The translations under genes and the position numbers were made by a program. The notes beneath the pieces were generated by a model. It was not told where the DNA came from. It saw only the letters and a program-made list of their open reading frames with translations, and did not search any database. This document shows, piece by piece, positions 22,271 to 63,021 of a stretch of DNA of 64,000 bases; within the stretch, counting starts at the first letter, position 1; each line of letters opens with the position of its first letter. This DNA is from Fragum whitleyi (taxonomy: Eukaryota > Mollusca > Bivalvia > Cardiida > Cardiidae), in assembly GCA_948146395.1 (NCBI GenBank), contig OX411552.1, positions 8,194,186 to 8,258,185 on the forward strand, read 5' to 3'.

Positions 22271-22940
22271 CTGGCAGTGAAATCTTGGGATTTCCGAGTG
22301 TAATAAATTTTGATATCGTCACTAGTGACGATAACACATTTCAGTTTCACCGGAGGAACTACTTTTTTCATGCAGCATTGCCCCTGAGCAGACTGCTGAG
22401 TTAATACATTGAAGTCCAGTCAGCGATTCAGGATATCTGCAAAGAGGGTTCAAACTTACAAATTGAGAGTTTTTTTTTAAATCAAGTGATTTTGATTAAA
22501 TATCCAAGTGAAAAAGAAAATATTAGGGCTGTTGGTTGACCCCCCCTTTTTTTGTTCCCTCTGAGTGCGCCACTGAAGCTTCTAAATCACATATTATCAA
22601 AATACTGTATACCAACGTGAACTAGGAAAAAGAAAACTACAGAAAACGAACAAGAACAGTAATATGAACAAGGAAACATCCTGAAAAGGTTCTAAAACAT
22701 TAGCTCCTAATCCTACTGTTTCTGTCTTCTGTGACAACGAGGCGTTTTCCGAAGACTCGGATTCCGATGACATTGGAGTTTTAGCGACAAACACTCAATC
22801 CTGCACGAGTGAATGGAGTTGCAGTGTTGTTGAAATTAATTTCTTTTTATCAGTACGCAGAATTTGCAAGAGCCGAGGACGATAGAAAATGACAAAATAC
22901 ATAATTTTGGGAATAAAAATAGGGGCTGTAGAGAATGTAA

Positions 22941-23112
22941 TAAATAGAATAATCAACTGGTTATGTAGATACGAAAAATATTTCACTCTAATACGTTACT
23001 GGGCTGTTAAAATACTCGTCCTTCGGACTCGTTTTTTAACGCCTAATAACGCATTCTCGTGAAATATTTTGCATATCAGACATAACTAGTTGATTATCCT
23101 CTATTTATTATT
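22941..23112. repeat. Palindromic element, ~170 bp
   Basis: ATAATCAACTGGTTATGTAG ... AATATTTCAC pairs with GTGAAATATT...ATAACTAGTTGATTAT. Inside the satellite block. Confidence 0.8.
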
Positions 23113-23390
23113 GGCTTTATTTAGTTCTCAACCTAATTATTCAATATTTAAGAAAGAAGATCAAAGGTAGGGTCAAGGGTTTAATGTGATTCGAGAATCA
23201 CAGACAATCATCAACCAACCTTTACTATGAATTTAATACAGTCCTAGACCTAATAATGATATATTGGAAAAAGTAGGTCAAATGTGAAGGTTGACGTCAA
23301 GGGTTCAATATAATGCCAGAATCAAAGACAAAAATCTGCTAGCCTTTAGTATTGATTAAATACAGCACAAAACTTAAAATAGGTTCATTC
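23096..23390. repeat. Satellite block 2
   Basis: Monomers with AAAGACAAAAATCTGC, GGGTCAAGGGTTTAATGTGA and AAAGTAGGTCAAATGTGAAG. Confidence 0.8.
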
Positions 23391-23391
23391 C

Positions 23392-24520
<1,129 letters not shown>

Positions 24521-24726
24521 TTAGGTAAAATATTCTGGAAAAACATGATGCAAGAATTAGGGACAAACATCTATAAACCTTTATCATTAACTTAACTTCC
24601 CCATCTCTATTTATATAATATTTAAGAAGGTAAGTTAAATGTAACGGTAAGGGTCAAAGGTTCATCATGATGTCAGAACCAAAGACAACCATTTTCATTG
24701 ACTTAACTCAGTCCTGGCTCGAATAA

Positions 24727-25128
24727 ATAGAGGATATTGAATGAGTGGTCGTGGAATACTTAATTTATTAAACGAGTCATCTATAAACAGATAAAAACGA
24801 GGCTGCGCCGAGTTTTTATCTGTTTTAGATGACGAGTTTAATAAATTCTGTATTTTATGCGCACAAATTTTATATTCTGTTTATGATATGACCCGAATTT
24901 TAGCGAAATATCGACAAAATTCTTGCAATTCAACGTTTCAATTTTCCGCGAAACTTACGACGCCGTTTAAAAATGACGTCACAAAACAAAGATTATGACG
25001 TCATTTTGGCGGTTACAAAATAGCGTTGCTATTCGCTCTGAGCTCATTTGCATAGTTATTCCACTAGTGTAATATCAAAAATATTCAACAGGGTTATTTC
25101 ACTCCGGCGACGTAGGTCATATTATAAT
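24727..25128. mobile_element. MITE-4 copy in satellite block
   Basis: ATAGAGGATATTGAATGAGT to CACTCCGGCGACGTAGGTCA. It splits the satellite. Confidence 0.82.
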
Positions 25129-25225
25129 TCAATATTTAAGAAAGTAGGTCAAAGGTCAAGGTTGGGCTCGATGATCATCATGATGCCAGAACAAAGACAA
25201 TCATCTACCAACCTATATCATTGAC
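25128..25225. repeat. Satellite block 4
   Basis: Contains the exact direct repeat AGGTCAAAGGTCA (25146-25158) and AAGACAATCATCTACCAACC. Confidence 0.8.
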
Positions 25226-25548
25226 AGTCCTACACAAAACCATTCCTCTCTCAGATGTCTTTGATAAATTTTTGTTGGGCATTTTTGTTTGGCAATGAAC
25301 TTGAGTATTATATCAGCAAAATAGAGGACCAAAAGGGAGTATTAGGAATAACGCTAAATGTACTACATGTAGGCATTGGATATGAAGATGGTATCCGAAT
25401 GATCAAATCAGTGAAGTTTGGTTGAATTTCGATCAGAATTTTCAGAGAAAATGTTTAAAGGATCCAATTGGGCATTTTTTGTTAACTCAAACACTCACGC
25501 AACCCTTGTGTGTAGCCCGGTCAGAATTTTTAACGAAGAGAATGGAAA

Positions 25549-25641
25549 AAAGACTTCACACAAATGATCGTTATGATATTTCTCTTGTATCTGATACAAG
25601 AGAAATATCATAACGATCATTTGTGTGAAGTCTTTTTTCCA
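25549..25641. repeat. Perfect palindrome, ~46-nt arms, almost no loop
   Basis: GGAAAAAAGACTTCACACAA ... TCTTGTATC|GATACAAGA ... and the full inverse, with no mismatch seen over the arms. Confidence 0.95.
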
Positions 25642-26862
25642 AACCTTTGACCAGTAAATCCCAGAGAAGAAGATTCGGTTTTACGAGGGGCTATCAAAAA
25701 GTTTTGAGACTTTAATAATATTTTCTTCTGTAGATTTCCGACGACTTAGAAAATTGCATGAGTTGAATTGTATCCCTTCTGACTAAGAATTTACCAAGTT
25801 TGAGTAGAATGGCATGAATACACTCAATTCCAGATCAAATTGGAGTCAGATGGGTGCGGCGTTTCGGGGCAAAATACTGACGTCATGAACGTCTGACCAA
25901 CTATTGTTTGCCTTTATCAGCAATGATTTTATATTTTATAAACTATGAAATCCTATCAAGACCTACTAATTTAATCTTTCAAAAAGGTCAGAGCTCATCT
26001 TTGCGAATAAATACAACTCTTTCAAGTAAAATTCGTTAAAAAGATGGATGTTTGAGTTGTGCGATTACGTTTATAAAAGACAATTCTATTTCCAATCTAA
26101 CCGCATTAAATATTCCAAACAGGAGAAAACTAAGTAATCAACATCTAAATAAAACAACCCCAGAAATGAAGTTAAAAATTTAATTCTGATCTTAATTGTT
26201 CAATTTGGAAAGCAATATAGGTGCAATAAACGCATTATTTTTAAAACAATAAACCATATTAGTAGTAAGTACAGGTAACAGGTGCCCCGACGTTGTTCTT
26301 TCAAAAAAAAAAAAAAAAAAAAAAAAACAACAAAAAAACCCGTCGTCTTTGTTGTTTAGTCCTCTTCCAGCGTCAAGCCTTTTTAAGTTAGTCTCATGGT
26401 TGCAAGTTCGCTTATTGCGCATTCAATGCTTATTTCAATACAATTTGGATTTTTAAAATCGCTTGTGTATTGCGCGTTTTGTAGGGTTATGTTTCTCAAC
26501 AGTGAGTTTTAAACATAAAGCGCCCCAAAAGCGCATCATTCGGTTTCAATAGCGACAGTTCCTAGAGAGACGCGCAGTCATATTTGGTTGTATGTTTGTA
26601 TAATTGGCAGTCACAACCATGTGAATAATTACTGACAGCTTCATTTAAATCTGTTGAATGATAAAAAAGATATTACAATTGTCTCAGAACTTTCTTGATA
26701 CCCCCTTGTACATTTTACCATGTATGCCTATATTTGGTGACTCGACCGCCCAAAGAACACATGTATGTAGCCCAATTATAATTGTACAAGGTTATCTGAA
26801 AAAGCATATCCAAAAGGGTCCCAATGTGTTTCCGAGTGCGTTGATACAGAGATACAGTAAAG
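25642..26862. other. Intergenic stretch without a recognised gene
   Basis: It contains the poly(A) run at 26302. No exon-like ORF with homology was recognised. Confidence 0.5.
26302..26326. repeat. Poly(A) run
   Basis: 25 consecutive A. No adjacent retroelement was recognised. Confidence 0.9.
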
Positions 26863-27289
26863 AACATCATGAAATTGACAGAGTGAATGATATTGGAATG
26901 AGTTTGGAATGAAATCGAATGGGTCTGCTTAGCGAGTTCTGAGTGAAATTAAAGGAAGGTAATCCCATATCGCTAATTTTATTCAACATTAACAAAATTA
27001 GTTTTATTTATTACCTCCCTTTAATAAAATATGCATATTCTTTTTATAAAATAGCTTTTTATGTCTTTACGAACCGAAAATACGTTTCAGAAATTAATGA
27101 AGTCAATGCAATCATTAATTTTTTCGAGTATTTTTATTGGGATTTAGATTGAACTAGTTTTTAGTGATTTTGAAGAGCTTCTGAGTGGTTTTAGTGAGTG
27201 TTTGGAATGAATGATTGGAGCGCTGAGTGAGCGGTTTAGAATGGTTTTTGATTGAGATGAATGTCAATTTCACGATGCCGATAACTGTA
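26863..27289 (-). mobile_element. MITE-1, full reverse copy
   Basis: Ends ACAGTAAAGAACATCATG and CACGATGCCGATAACTGTA. The central hairpin is degenerate. Confidence 0.88.
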
Positions 27290-27568
27290 TTCTTTCTTTT
27301 TCTAAGATTCGTATTGATCAACCAAGGTAAATATTTTAACTTTATAATTATGAAAACCACATTGCCATTGTGCACTGTATAGACAGGTTTTAGAATACGA
27401 TATCGAGTAACAAATAATTGTTGAATTGCAACATTTTATGCGGCATTCGAATGCAAAGCTACCGAAAGAAAATGCAATGAAATAGTTCTAATAATTATTT
27501 AGAAAAATACTGATAATGAAACATTGGAAAGAAGAATGATTTCCTATTACTGTCTTCACTAGTGAGAA

Positions 27569-27732
27569 TTAAGGCAGTGGACCTGTCATTGTTCCTCAAC
27601 ATTTCGGAACTCATTAACTTTGACAGTGTTGACCGAGGTTTCCAAATGAAAATCATTAGGAAACCTCGCTTAACATTGTTAAAGTTCATTACTTCTGAAA
27701 CGTTACCGAACTATTACGGATCCACTACCTTA
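27569..27732. mobile_element. MITE-2, full copy
   Basis: TTAAGGCAGTGGACCTGTCA to TACGGATCCACTACCTTA. Confidence 0.9.
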
Positions 27733-27826
27733 GGGTCTGTTAAGCGGAAGGAAACTTTCTGAAGTGTTATCCGTTATCAAGCAACTTTTTCAGAGATAAA
27801 GAAAGAGGTTTCAAATTTGAATGTAA

Positions 27827-28401
27827 TACAGTTAGTAACATTGTGAAATTGACATTCACCTCAATCAAAACCATTCTAAATCACTCACACAGCGCTCTAA
27901 TCATTCATTCCAAACACTCACTCAAACCGTTCAAAAACGATCAAACCCATTGAAAATAAAGAATCAACAACATCATTCAAAATAAATTTTGACAGAGAAA
28001 AATCGTGTTTTCACTAACATAATTCAAATTGTTAGCGCCCCATAGGCCCTTGAAGAAACTGGAAGCTATGTATAGAAATTGTATGCATTTTTTATAAAAG
28101 GGAGGTAATCTATATCGCTAATTTTGTTCATCCTGAACAAAATTTGCGATACAGGATTACCTCCCATTTAATTTACTCAAAACTCGCTCACACACTCATT
28201 CCATTTCATTCCCAAATCATTCCAAAATCATTCACCTTGTCAATTTCACGATGTTTTTGGTTTAAACATATTTTATTTGCATAGTAAACAATTGTACATA
28301 ATAAATTGACAAATCTCAACATAAACATGCAAAAAGGATTAGAACTAAAGCGGAGCTTATAAAGTTCTTTTCCGTGTTGATGGCTTAATATGTTGTTAAC
28401 T
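27827..28401 (+). mobile_element. MITE-1, full copy with a 134-bp insertion in its right end
   Basis: Starts TACAGTTAGTAACATTGTG and ends TGTTGTTAACTGTA after the insertion at 28256-28389. Strong centre GGGAGGTAATCTATATCGC. Confidence 0.88.
28256..28389 (-). mobile_element. 134-bp insertion in MITE-1 terminus, 5-bp target duplication
   Basis: ATGTT is duplicated at 28251-28255 and 28390-28394. The sequence begins TTTGGTTTAAACATATTTTA, like the SINE family 2 end. It splits the terminal repeat of the MITE-1 copy 27827-28401. Confidence 0.65.
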
Positions 28402-28559
28402 GTACGATACCTAAAAATGGACAATCTAGGAACACCGTAAAACGTATCTAACAATTTGAAAAAAGATTGATTCAAGAAGAGGTCAATCGGCGGTCGTATT
28501 TCAAAGATTCTGGTAGGAAGGTGGAATGATCAATTGGGATTCTGAAAACCAGAAAAGTG

Positions 28560-28655
28560 TATAAAAGAATATGCAGTTCGCGCAGTCTGATTAGGATCGA
28601 CACTTTACGCACTACCCAGATGGTCCTTTTTCGATTAGCGGATCATAAATTTCCC
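28560..28655. mobile_element. MITE-6 right-end fragment
   Basis: GATCGACACTTTACGCACTA and CCAGATGGTCCTTTTTCG. Confidence 0.65.
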
Positions 28656-28984
28656 CTCTTATCATTTACCGCTACAGTGGCGGATCCAGGATTTTTGTAA
28701 AAGGGGGTTCGAACAAACAAAAAGAAGGTTCATCTTCCTAGTATTACAATATTAAAAATCATATTTGTTTGACATACAAAACTGTCTCTGGATTTTACCA
28801 CAAAACTCAAGTAGAAGTTAGTCAGTATATGCTTAGATCAGACTGCACAACTGTGCAGGCTGATCTTAGCCCATACTGTCTTTTCAAATATTGTTTACAA
28901 CAAGAAGATGTTGGGAACAGCAGGAGATGTGTTAATTGAAGTTCAAACTGAAACTTAAACAACTGGGCTTCAGAGGTTGATAAT

Positions 28985-29355
28985 CGTTGACCCCATTCCA
29001 AATCAGTCATTCATCGTTCCACTCATTCATTCCAAACCTGGCTAACTCACACCATTCAAAAACGCTCCGATTTCACAAAAAAGTTCAACAATTATAATCA
29101 AATTGTTCTGAATAAAAAAAGGAAAAAATAAAACTATTATATTAATGTCTTGCTTGAACTTAGAATCGCTTTATTGGTTCGTGCATGTACAGAAATGTAT
29201 TTTTAAAAGGCGTAATCCTTTTCTAAAGGGAGATAATCAATGTTATCGTTCATCTTGAACGCAATTCGCGATATTGTGTTACCTCCCTTTTATTAAAAAA
29301 ATCGCTCATTAAAATTCATCCAACTTGACAGTTCCACGATGTTACTAACTGTACA
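28985..29355 (+). mobile_element. MITE-1, left end truncated
   Basis: CATTCATTCCAAACCTGG to CAGTTCCACGATGTTACTAA. Centre with ATCTTGAACGCAATTCGCG. Confidence 0.75.
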
Positions 29356-29401
29356 CATAGATCTTATTTTTTTCTCAAAGTTGTCTAATACTATTTTGTA
29401 A

Positions 29402-29793
29402 ATACGGTTAATTACATCGTGAAATTGACATTTAAATCAATCAAAACCATTCTAAATCGCTCACTCAGCGCTCAATTTATTCATTCCAGACACCAACTCA
29501 AACCATTCAAAAACGCTCCAAACTCACTGAAATACATATAACAACAACTTCGTTCAAAATAAAAAGTAGCCTGGGAAAAATCGAGATTTCACTCATTTAA
29601 ATGAAATTGAAAGCGTCTGATAGGTTCTTGAAGAAATAGGGGGCAATCTATAGAACTTGCTGAACAAACTTTGCAATACTGGACTACCTTCCATTAAATT
29701 CACTCAAAACTCGCTCTGCACACTCATTCAATTTCATTCCTAAATCTTCCAAAATCATTCACCTTGTCAATTTCATGGTGTTGTTAACTGTAC
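29402..29793 (+). mobile_element. MITE-1 with central hairpin half deleted
   Basis: TTAATTACATCGTGAAATTG to TTCATGGTGTTGTTAACTGT. The left palindrome arm is missing. Confidence 0.82.
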
Positions 29794-29888
29794 GGATTAT
29801 CTAACAGAGAGAAAATAATCGCACATGAGACTTTCTCTCTTCAACACGGAAAATATAAACAGAAACTTAATTTTAAAAATTTTTAAAA

Positions 29889-30320
29889 AACATTTACATC
29901 GTGAAATTGTCAAGGTGTATGGTTTTGGCATGATTTCGGGATGGAGATGAATGCGTGCGATGGATGAGTTTCGAGTGAAACTATAGGGAGGTAATAAAAA
30001 TTCGCTAATTTTGTCCAAGATGAACAAAATTAGCTATATACATTACCTCCCTTTAATAAAACACGCATACAAGTTCTATGAATAGATTTTTATGTCTTCG
30101 CTAACCGATTCGACCTTAAACAATTCAATTAAGTAAGGGAAATCGACTTTTCCTAGCGATTTTTATATGATAGTAGTTATTTATCTTATCTATTTTGTGA
30201 TTTTGGAGTCTTTTCAAATGGTTTGAGTGAGGGTTCAAAATGAATGAATGGTGCGCTGAGTGTCCGATTTAAAATGGTTTTGATTGGAATGAGTTTCAAG
30301 TTTACGATGTCTCTAACTGT
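29889..30320 (-). mobile_element. MITE-1, reverse copy
   Basis: ACATTTACATCGTGAAATTG to ACGATGTCTCTAACTGTC. Centre GGGAGGTAATAAAAATTCGC. Confidence 0.85.
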
Positions 30321-30412
30321 CGTAGATAGACCACTCTTAAACCGTTTAATTGGAAGTAAAGAAATGGCTTTTGACCATGTCCGCTATGTTGCAAAAGTGA
30401 CAGTTTGATAAT

Positions 30413-30811
30413 AGAGTTAACAACACCGTGAAAATGACAAGATGAATGATTTGAGAATGATTTAGGAATGAAATTGAATGAGCGTGTGGAGCGTGTTTTG
30501 AGTCAAAATGAACAAAATTTGCGATATTGATTACATCCCTTTAATAAAAATACATTCAAGTTTTATTCGTGGCTTCCTATTTCTTCAAGAACCTATGAGA
30601 CGCAAATGATTTGAATTATGTTAGTGAACTCGCGATTTTTCTCAATCAGAATTTATTTTGAATGACGTTGATTATTCTATATTTTTAAATGGGTTTGAGC
30701 GTTTTGAATGGTGTGAGTGTGTGTTTGGAATGAATGAATGGAGCGCTGAATGAGCGATTTAGAATGGTTTTGATTGAGGTGAATGCCAATTTGTGGATGT
30801 AACTAACTGTA
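30413..30811 (-). mobile_element. MITE-1, reverse copy with left hairpin arm deleted
   Basis: GTTAACAACACCGTGAAAAT to TGTGGATGTAACTAACTGT. Confidence 0.82.
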
Positions 30812-30862
30812 ATAAAAAAATAATAGGGGTAAATCAATGCTCTACGATGAGAATTATTGATA

Positions 30863-31277
30863 ACAGTTGACACCATCCTGAAAAGATCCAAACCATTCCA
30901 TACCACTCGCTCAGCGCTGTAATCATTCATTCAAAACAATCACTCAAAACATTCAAAATCACCCAACACTCACAAAAAAAGGATAGAATCAACAAAGTCG
31001 TTGAAAAAAGATAAAGCGAGAAAAAATCGCGAATTGACTGATATTTTAGGCGTCTGATTGGTTATCGAAGAAAAAGGAAGCTATTTAAGGAACTTGAAGC
31101 GTATTTTGTTAAAGGGTGGTAATGAATATCGCTAATTTTGTTCATCCTGAACAAAATTAGCGATATTGGATTACCTCCCTATCACTTAACTAAAATCTTT
31201 CTCCTCACAGTCATTCAATCGCATTCCAAAATCATTCTTAATCATTCACTCTGTCAATCTCACGATGATTTTAACTA
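30863..31277 (+). mobile_element. MITE-1 copy
   Basis: ACAGTTGACACCATCCTG to TCTCACGATGATTTTAAC. Strong central hairpin TCGCTAATTTTGTTCATCC/TGAACAAAATTAGCGA. Confidence 0.83.
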
Positions 31278-32689
31278 TATAAGCTACAGCAGAACCTGCT
31301 TTAAAAAAACATTTTTCCATTCAAATACATGTAATGTCCTATTTTTGGGAGTTAGGTCACAGAAAGGAGCTGCAAAAAAGAAAATATTTCTGTTTTCAAA
31401 CTCTAAATTTTAAAATAAACAGTTGGGTTAACAAAGCTGTTTTGTTGCTTCTTGTCAAAAACTGTATAATCGGGACGTTTGTTATGAGAACCCACAACAT
31501 AGGGTCTTGATCAGAAAAGAAAAAGTAATTTGTCATGAAATGCACCCGTGGTTGAGTCAGACAGTCACATTATCAAAGCTGAAGATCTAGTCTGAAATTT
31601 CAAGGTCTGTTCAACCAAGCGCGAGCCCATAATAGCTCGTTCAAACAGGGGCGATTCAATATGTCCTTAGTTACACGTAAACAAACCAATATCTTTTTTT
31701 ACAAGGTGAAAATCAATATAGGTGTCAGATGAGCCATTTATTGACTGTATGAAACTAGGCAGTTACTCGCGTACTTTGTTACGTGAAATTAGTTAGATAC
31801 GGAATAAAAGTGAAACTTCAGGTAAGCTTAAACTAGACCATCTTGACCTTAGGTAATCTGTTATGACCAATTGCAGACGAAATCTTTAGCAACAATAAAT
31901 AAAACTTTGCTTCAAAAGCACATATGGTATCTAAATTGATCTTATTTTCTGTTATTAATATTTTTTTACGTTTGAAATTCAGTATTGAATTATTTGTACA
32001 ACAAAACTAAAACCGTTTCTGATATGGTCTTCTAAAATGCGTGGGTGTATTTATAAACAATGGGTCATTTGCATATGTAGCTATTTAGGTCAAGGTCCGA
32101 CCAATAGCCGTCTATTGAATGAACAGAAAAGAGGGGTTAACGTCACTCTATTATCTTTATTCTTGACGAAGCCCTTTGTTTTGGGTACTCATTTGAATAG
32201 TCTCGTCGAAACGACCCTAATAAGCACCAACAACAAAGGGATATTGTAAGTATTGTTGAAAAAATTGACACTAAAATCACAGATGCTCTCGTCTTTCTGT
32301 TTATAGCTCTTCGTAATCTTATAACGTTTCTATAAAAGAAACATGTAATTTCCACCGAAAGAATTAATTTCAAATTAAGCCGTGGCAACGATCCCCGATA
32401 TTTTAGGACGTAGTGCTATAAGATAAGAGAAGAAATTTATGGCAAAGGAGAAAAAGATTTGAAATAAGCAATATGCTCCATTTTCTAAAACTGGTTAACT
32501 TGGGAAAAAGTTAAACTATTTCTTTTTCCACAATATTTTCTAAAATATATAAACAAATGAATAATAAATTATGTGACTATACAGAACATATTTTGGCTTG
32601 ATTTAACCTTAATTTGGCTGCAATAATGGTGCATCGAAAACCAGCCCTATGTCCTGATATAAACACTTGTTAAACCTTTTGAAGGTGAT
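31278..32689. other. Intergenic stretch without a recognised gene
   Basis: Largest repeat-free gap between the two TGase genes. Short frames (such as 32037-32249) show no family motif. It could hold distal promoter or 5' UTR sequence of gene B. Confidence 0.45.
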
Positions 32690-33128
32690 ACAGTTAGCTA
32701 CATCGTGAAATTGACATTCACCTCCATCAAAACCATTCTTAACCGCTCACTCAGCGCTCCATTCATTCATTTCAAACAATCACCCAAACCATTCCAAAAC
32801 GCTCAAACCCGTTTTAAAATATAGAATAACAAACGGCATTCAAAAAAATTTTGATTGAGAAAAAACGCGATTTCTCTAACATAATTCAAATTATAAGGGT
32901 CTCATAGGTTCTTGAAGAAATAGGAAGCCATGGATAAAACTTGAATGTATTTTACTATTAAAGGGAGGTAATCAATATCGCAAATTTTGTTCATTTTGAA
33001 CAAAATTTACGATATAGGATGACCTCCCATTAAATTCACTCAAAACTCGCTCCACACACTAATTCACTTTCATTCCTAAATAATTCCAAATCATTCATGT
33101 TGTCAATTTCACGATGTTGTTAACTGTA
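32690..33128 (+). mobile_element. MITE-1, full copy
   Basis: TA|CAGTTAGCTACATCGTG and CACGATGTTGTTAACTG|TA show the TA duplication clearly. Centre GGGAGGTAATCAATATCGC. Confidence 0.92.
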
Positions 33129-33234
33129 CCGTGCGTCGCAGTGCAACGCAGGATGTCATTTGTAAACGTTTCGCGAACGTTAAAAATCTTGAAAGTAGGA
33201 CTTATACTTTTAAAATCATTATGTGCATGCATTG

Positions 33235-33522
33235 CCGCGGCATTAGCGCAGTTGATAGCGCGCCGGACTTCTAATCCAGGGGTCTTAATTCGCACGGGTT
33301 CGATCCCCGGCCGCGGCACTTATCCTTTCCGACATTTGTCTTCCACCAATGGGTAGCTAATCGTAAACCTATGTGGAATAACAACTGGAGGCTAGGAAAG
33401 TGATGTGGTGGTAGTACTGGTGTGAGAAATACCAGGAATCCATCGTTAGGTTCTCCAGTCGTCGCGATATAACTGAGAGATTGTTGAAAGCGACGTAAAA
33501 CCCCAATTCAAATCAAAATCAA
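33235..33522 (+). mobile_element. tRNA-headed SINE (family 1), plus strand
   Basis: The head folds as a tRNA with 7-bp acceptor GCCGCGG/CCGCGGC, A box TAGCGCAGTTGATAGCGC and B box GGGTTCGATCC. The body matches 9114-9390. A 14-bp duplication (one mismatch) sits at 33221-33234 and 33523-33536. The tail is AT-rich. Confidence 0.88.
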
Positions 33523-33689
33523 ATGTCCATGCATTGAAACACTAACTACGCTATAGCACGTAGCTACAGCGATTAAAAATAACAACTTATCGACTATCGA
33601 TTTAAGCCTTAATCAATACTGTAAATATTATATGGGAGGGAATTTAAATAAATGTCATAAAAAATTCAAAAGAGGAGTCGTAAATATTA

Positions 33690-33885
33690 AATGTTTTGTG
33701 AATTTGATCTCAATCTATCAATACACAATGTTCATTTTCGAATTGCATGATTTTTTCCACAGACATTCATATAACTATGGTATTCTATGTTTTGTGAATT
33801 TGATCTCTTTATCAATACACAATGTTCATTTTCGAATCGTATGATTTTTTCCCAGAAACATTCATATAACTATGATATTCTATGT
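33690..33885. repeat. Tandem duplication, ~97-bp unit
   Basis: ATGTTTTGTGAATTTGATCT begins at 33690 and again at 33788. The second copy lacks a few bases. Confidence 0.9.
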
Positions 33886-34097
33886 CTCTGTTTCAACAAG
33901 TCATGTGTGCCCGTTTGCTGTTTGGTTTAATCACATTCATACAACATGGTTATATGAAATGCTTTTTCCTTAACCCGCTAAATTTGAATTTTCTGTATCC
34001 ACTTGACAAGTTTTTATCATAATACATGTAATTTGGTACAAAGCAACAAGTATAGGCTTTGTCAAGACTGTACTCATTGGCAGGTCGATCTTTTTCT

Positions 34098-34724
34098 ACA
34101 GTTAAAAACATCGTGAAATTGACACACGTTCCGATCAAAATAATTCACTCATTGCTCAATTCATTCATTCCAAACACTCACTCAAATCGATCAAAAGCGC
34201 TCTGAAATCATTAGAAACATTTGGTTTAAACCTATTTTTTTTTACATCGATTGGGAAACAAGTTCTTACAACTAAGATAAATCCCTCTCGATTCTGCTTC
34301 CTAGAAAATTCACCAGTACTCGCGCCGAAAGTGTGGGCCAATGAAAGAACCAAGATCGATAGCCGCTCCCGGGAATCGAACTCTTTGGGTCAAGAGGCCG
34401 ACATTCTACCTCTAGACCGAGGACAACACGATCAAGACGATCAACATTTAATTCAAATCATTAAAATTGTTCTACGATTTTAATGGTTGATGTGGATTTT
34501 AAAGTGTCTGATTGGTCCATGAAGACACAAAAACAGAAGAATACGTATATTTTATTAAAGGGAGGTAATAAATATCGCTAATTTTGTTAGTCTTGAACAA
34601 AATTAGCGATATTGGATTACCTTCCATTAATAACACTCAAAACTCGCTCCACACACTCATTCAATTTCATTCCAAAATCGCTCCACTCACTCACATTGTC
34701 AATTTCACGATGTTGTAAAGTGTA
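34098..34724 (+). mobile_element. MITE-1 interrupted by SINE family 2
   Basis: ACAGTTAAAAACATCGTG to TTTCACGATGTTGTAAAGTG. The SINE lies at 34215-34432. The centre hairpin is intact. Confidence 0.88.
34215..34432 (-). mobile_element. tRNA-headed SINE (family 2) inside a MITE-1 copy
   Basis: Reverse strand: tRNA-like head (GGTCTAGAGGTAGAATG, B box AGTTCGATTCCCGGG) and a distinct 3' end, GGTTTAAACC. It interrupts the MITE-1 copy 34098-34724, so it is younger than that copy. Confidence 0.75.
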
Positions 34725-35046
34725 TACTGACTGCCGAAGGTTCTTGTAGGATAGAAATATTTCGTGAATAGTATTATAAGGAATAAAAATCTTACACCAG
34801 CTTAAATATCAAACCAGGGAGAAATTATCTTCTAAGGCGTGTCCTTAGGTTGTCAAACAAAAAACGAAGGTAAAATATACATTGAGCATATACATGTACA
34901 TGTGATTCTACGTTTTAAACCCCTGTAAAGGAAATAGGAGCATTTTGTTGTTATGAATATCGTTTGTCTTTCGTATTTGTCACGTTTGGAACTCACAAAT
35001 CAGGGCCAAATTATTCCTGGTCCCGGGCGGGTATTGTTGCCCTTTT
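34725..35046. other. Sequence upstream of gene B, promoter region possible
   Basis: It lies between two MITE-1 copies, 430-750 nt upstream of exon 1. No clear TATA or initiator element was recognised. Confidence 0.35.
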
Positions 35047-35431
35047 ACAGTTAGTTACATCGTGAAATTGACATTCACCTCAATCGAGACCATTCTAAAT
35101 CGCTCACTCAGCGCTCCATTCATTCATTCATTCCAAACACTCATTCATTCATTCCAAACACTCATTCAAACCATTCAAAAATGCTCAACCCCATTGAAAA
35201 ATATAGAATTAACAACGTCATTCAAAAGAAGCTTTATAGAAATTTTATGCAAATTTTGTAAAAGGAAGGTAGTCAATATCGCTAATTTCGTTCATCCGGA
35301 ACAAAATTTGCGATATAGGATTACCTCCCTTGAATTTAAATTCAAAACTCGCTTCACACACTCATTCATTTTCATTCCAAATTCATTCCAAAATCATTCA
35401 CCTTGTCAATTTCAGAATGTTCTGAACTGTA
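35047..35431 (+). mobile_element. MITE-1 with 24-bp internal duplication
   Basis: ACAGTTAGTTACATCGTG to TTTCAGAATGTTCTGAACTG. The segment CATTCATTCATTCCAAACAC is doubled at about 35113-35165. It ends 46 nt before exon 1 of gene B. Confidence 0.87.
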
Positions 35432-35477
35432 TAAGAGTTCCTCTCAACTAAACCTATTTTCCTTTCGTTTCTTACAG

Positions 35478-62554
<27,077 letters not shown>

Positions 62555-62576
62555 GTAAGCTTAAAGGAAGTAAATT

Positions 62577-63019
62577 ACAGTTAAGAACATCGTGAAATTG
62601 ACACTCGATCCGATCAAAATCATTCTAAATCATTCACTCAGCGGTCCTTTCATTGATTCGAAAAACTCACTCAAATCGATCTAAAACGCTCCGAAATCAT
62701 TAGAAAACACTAAGAAATCGTTCAAGACGATAAACATTTAATTCAAATCGGTGAAATTGTTCTACGATTTCAGTTCTCGTTTGGATTTAAGAATGTCTAA
62801 TTGGTCCATGAGGACACGAAAACAGAAAAATACGTATATTTTATTTAAAGCAGGTAATAAATATCGCTAATTTTGTTCATCTTGAACAAAATTGGCGATA
62901 TTGGATTACCCCTCCCCCGGTTTTTTCACTCTAAACTCTCTCCACACACTCATTCAATTTCATTCCAATATATCTCCAAAATCATTCACCTTGTCAATTT
63001 CACGATGTTGTTAACTGTA
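62577..63019 (+). mobile_element. MITE-1, full copy after gene B exon 12
   Basis: TTACAGTTAAGAACATCGTG to CACGATGTTGTTAACTGTA. It begins 23 nt after the exon end. Confidence 0.9.
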
Positions 63020-63021
63020 CT

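Noticed and set aside
31138..31413. 91-codon frame and similar frames over MITE-1 copies
   Set aside because: MITE-1 has no conserved frame across copies, so these are chance ORFs.
33235..33310. tRNA-Arg(TCT)-like gene
   Set aside because: It folds partly, but it has an overlong variable region, an imperfect anticodon stem and T-stem, and continues into a SINE body with target duplications.
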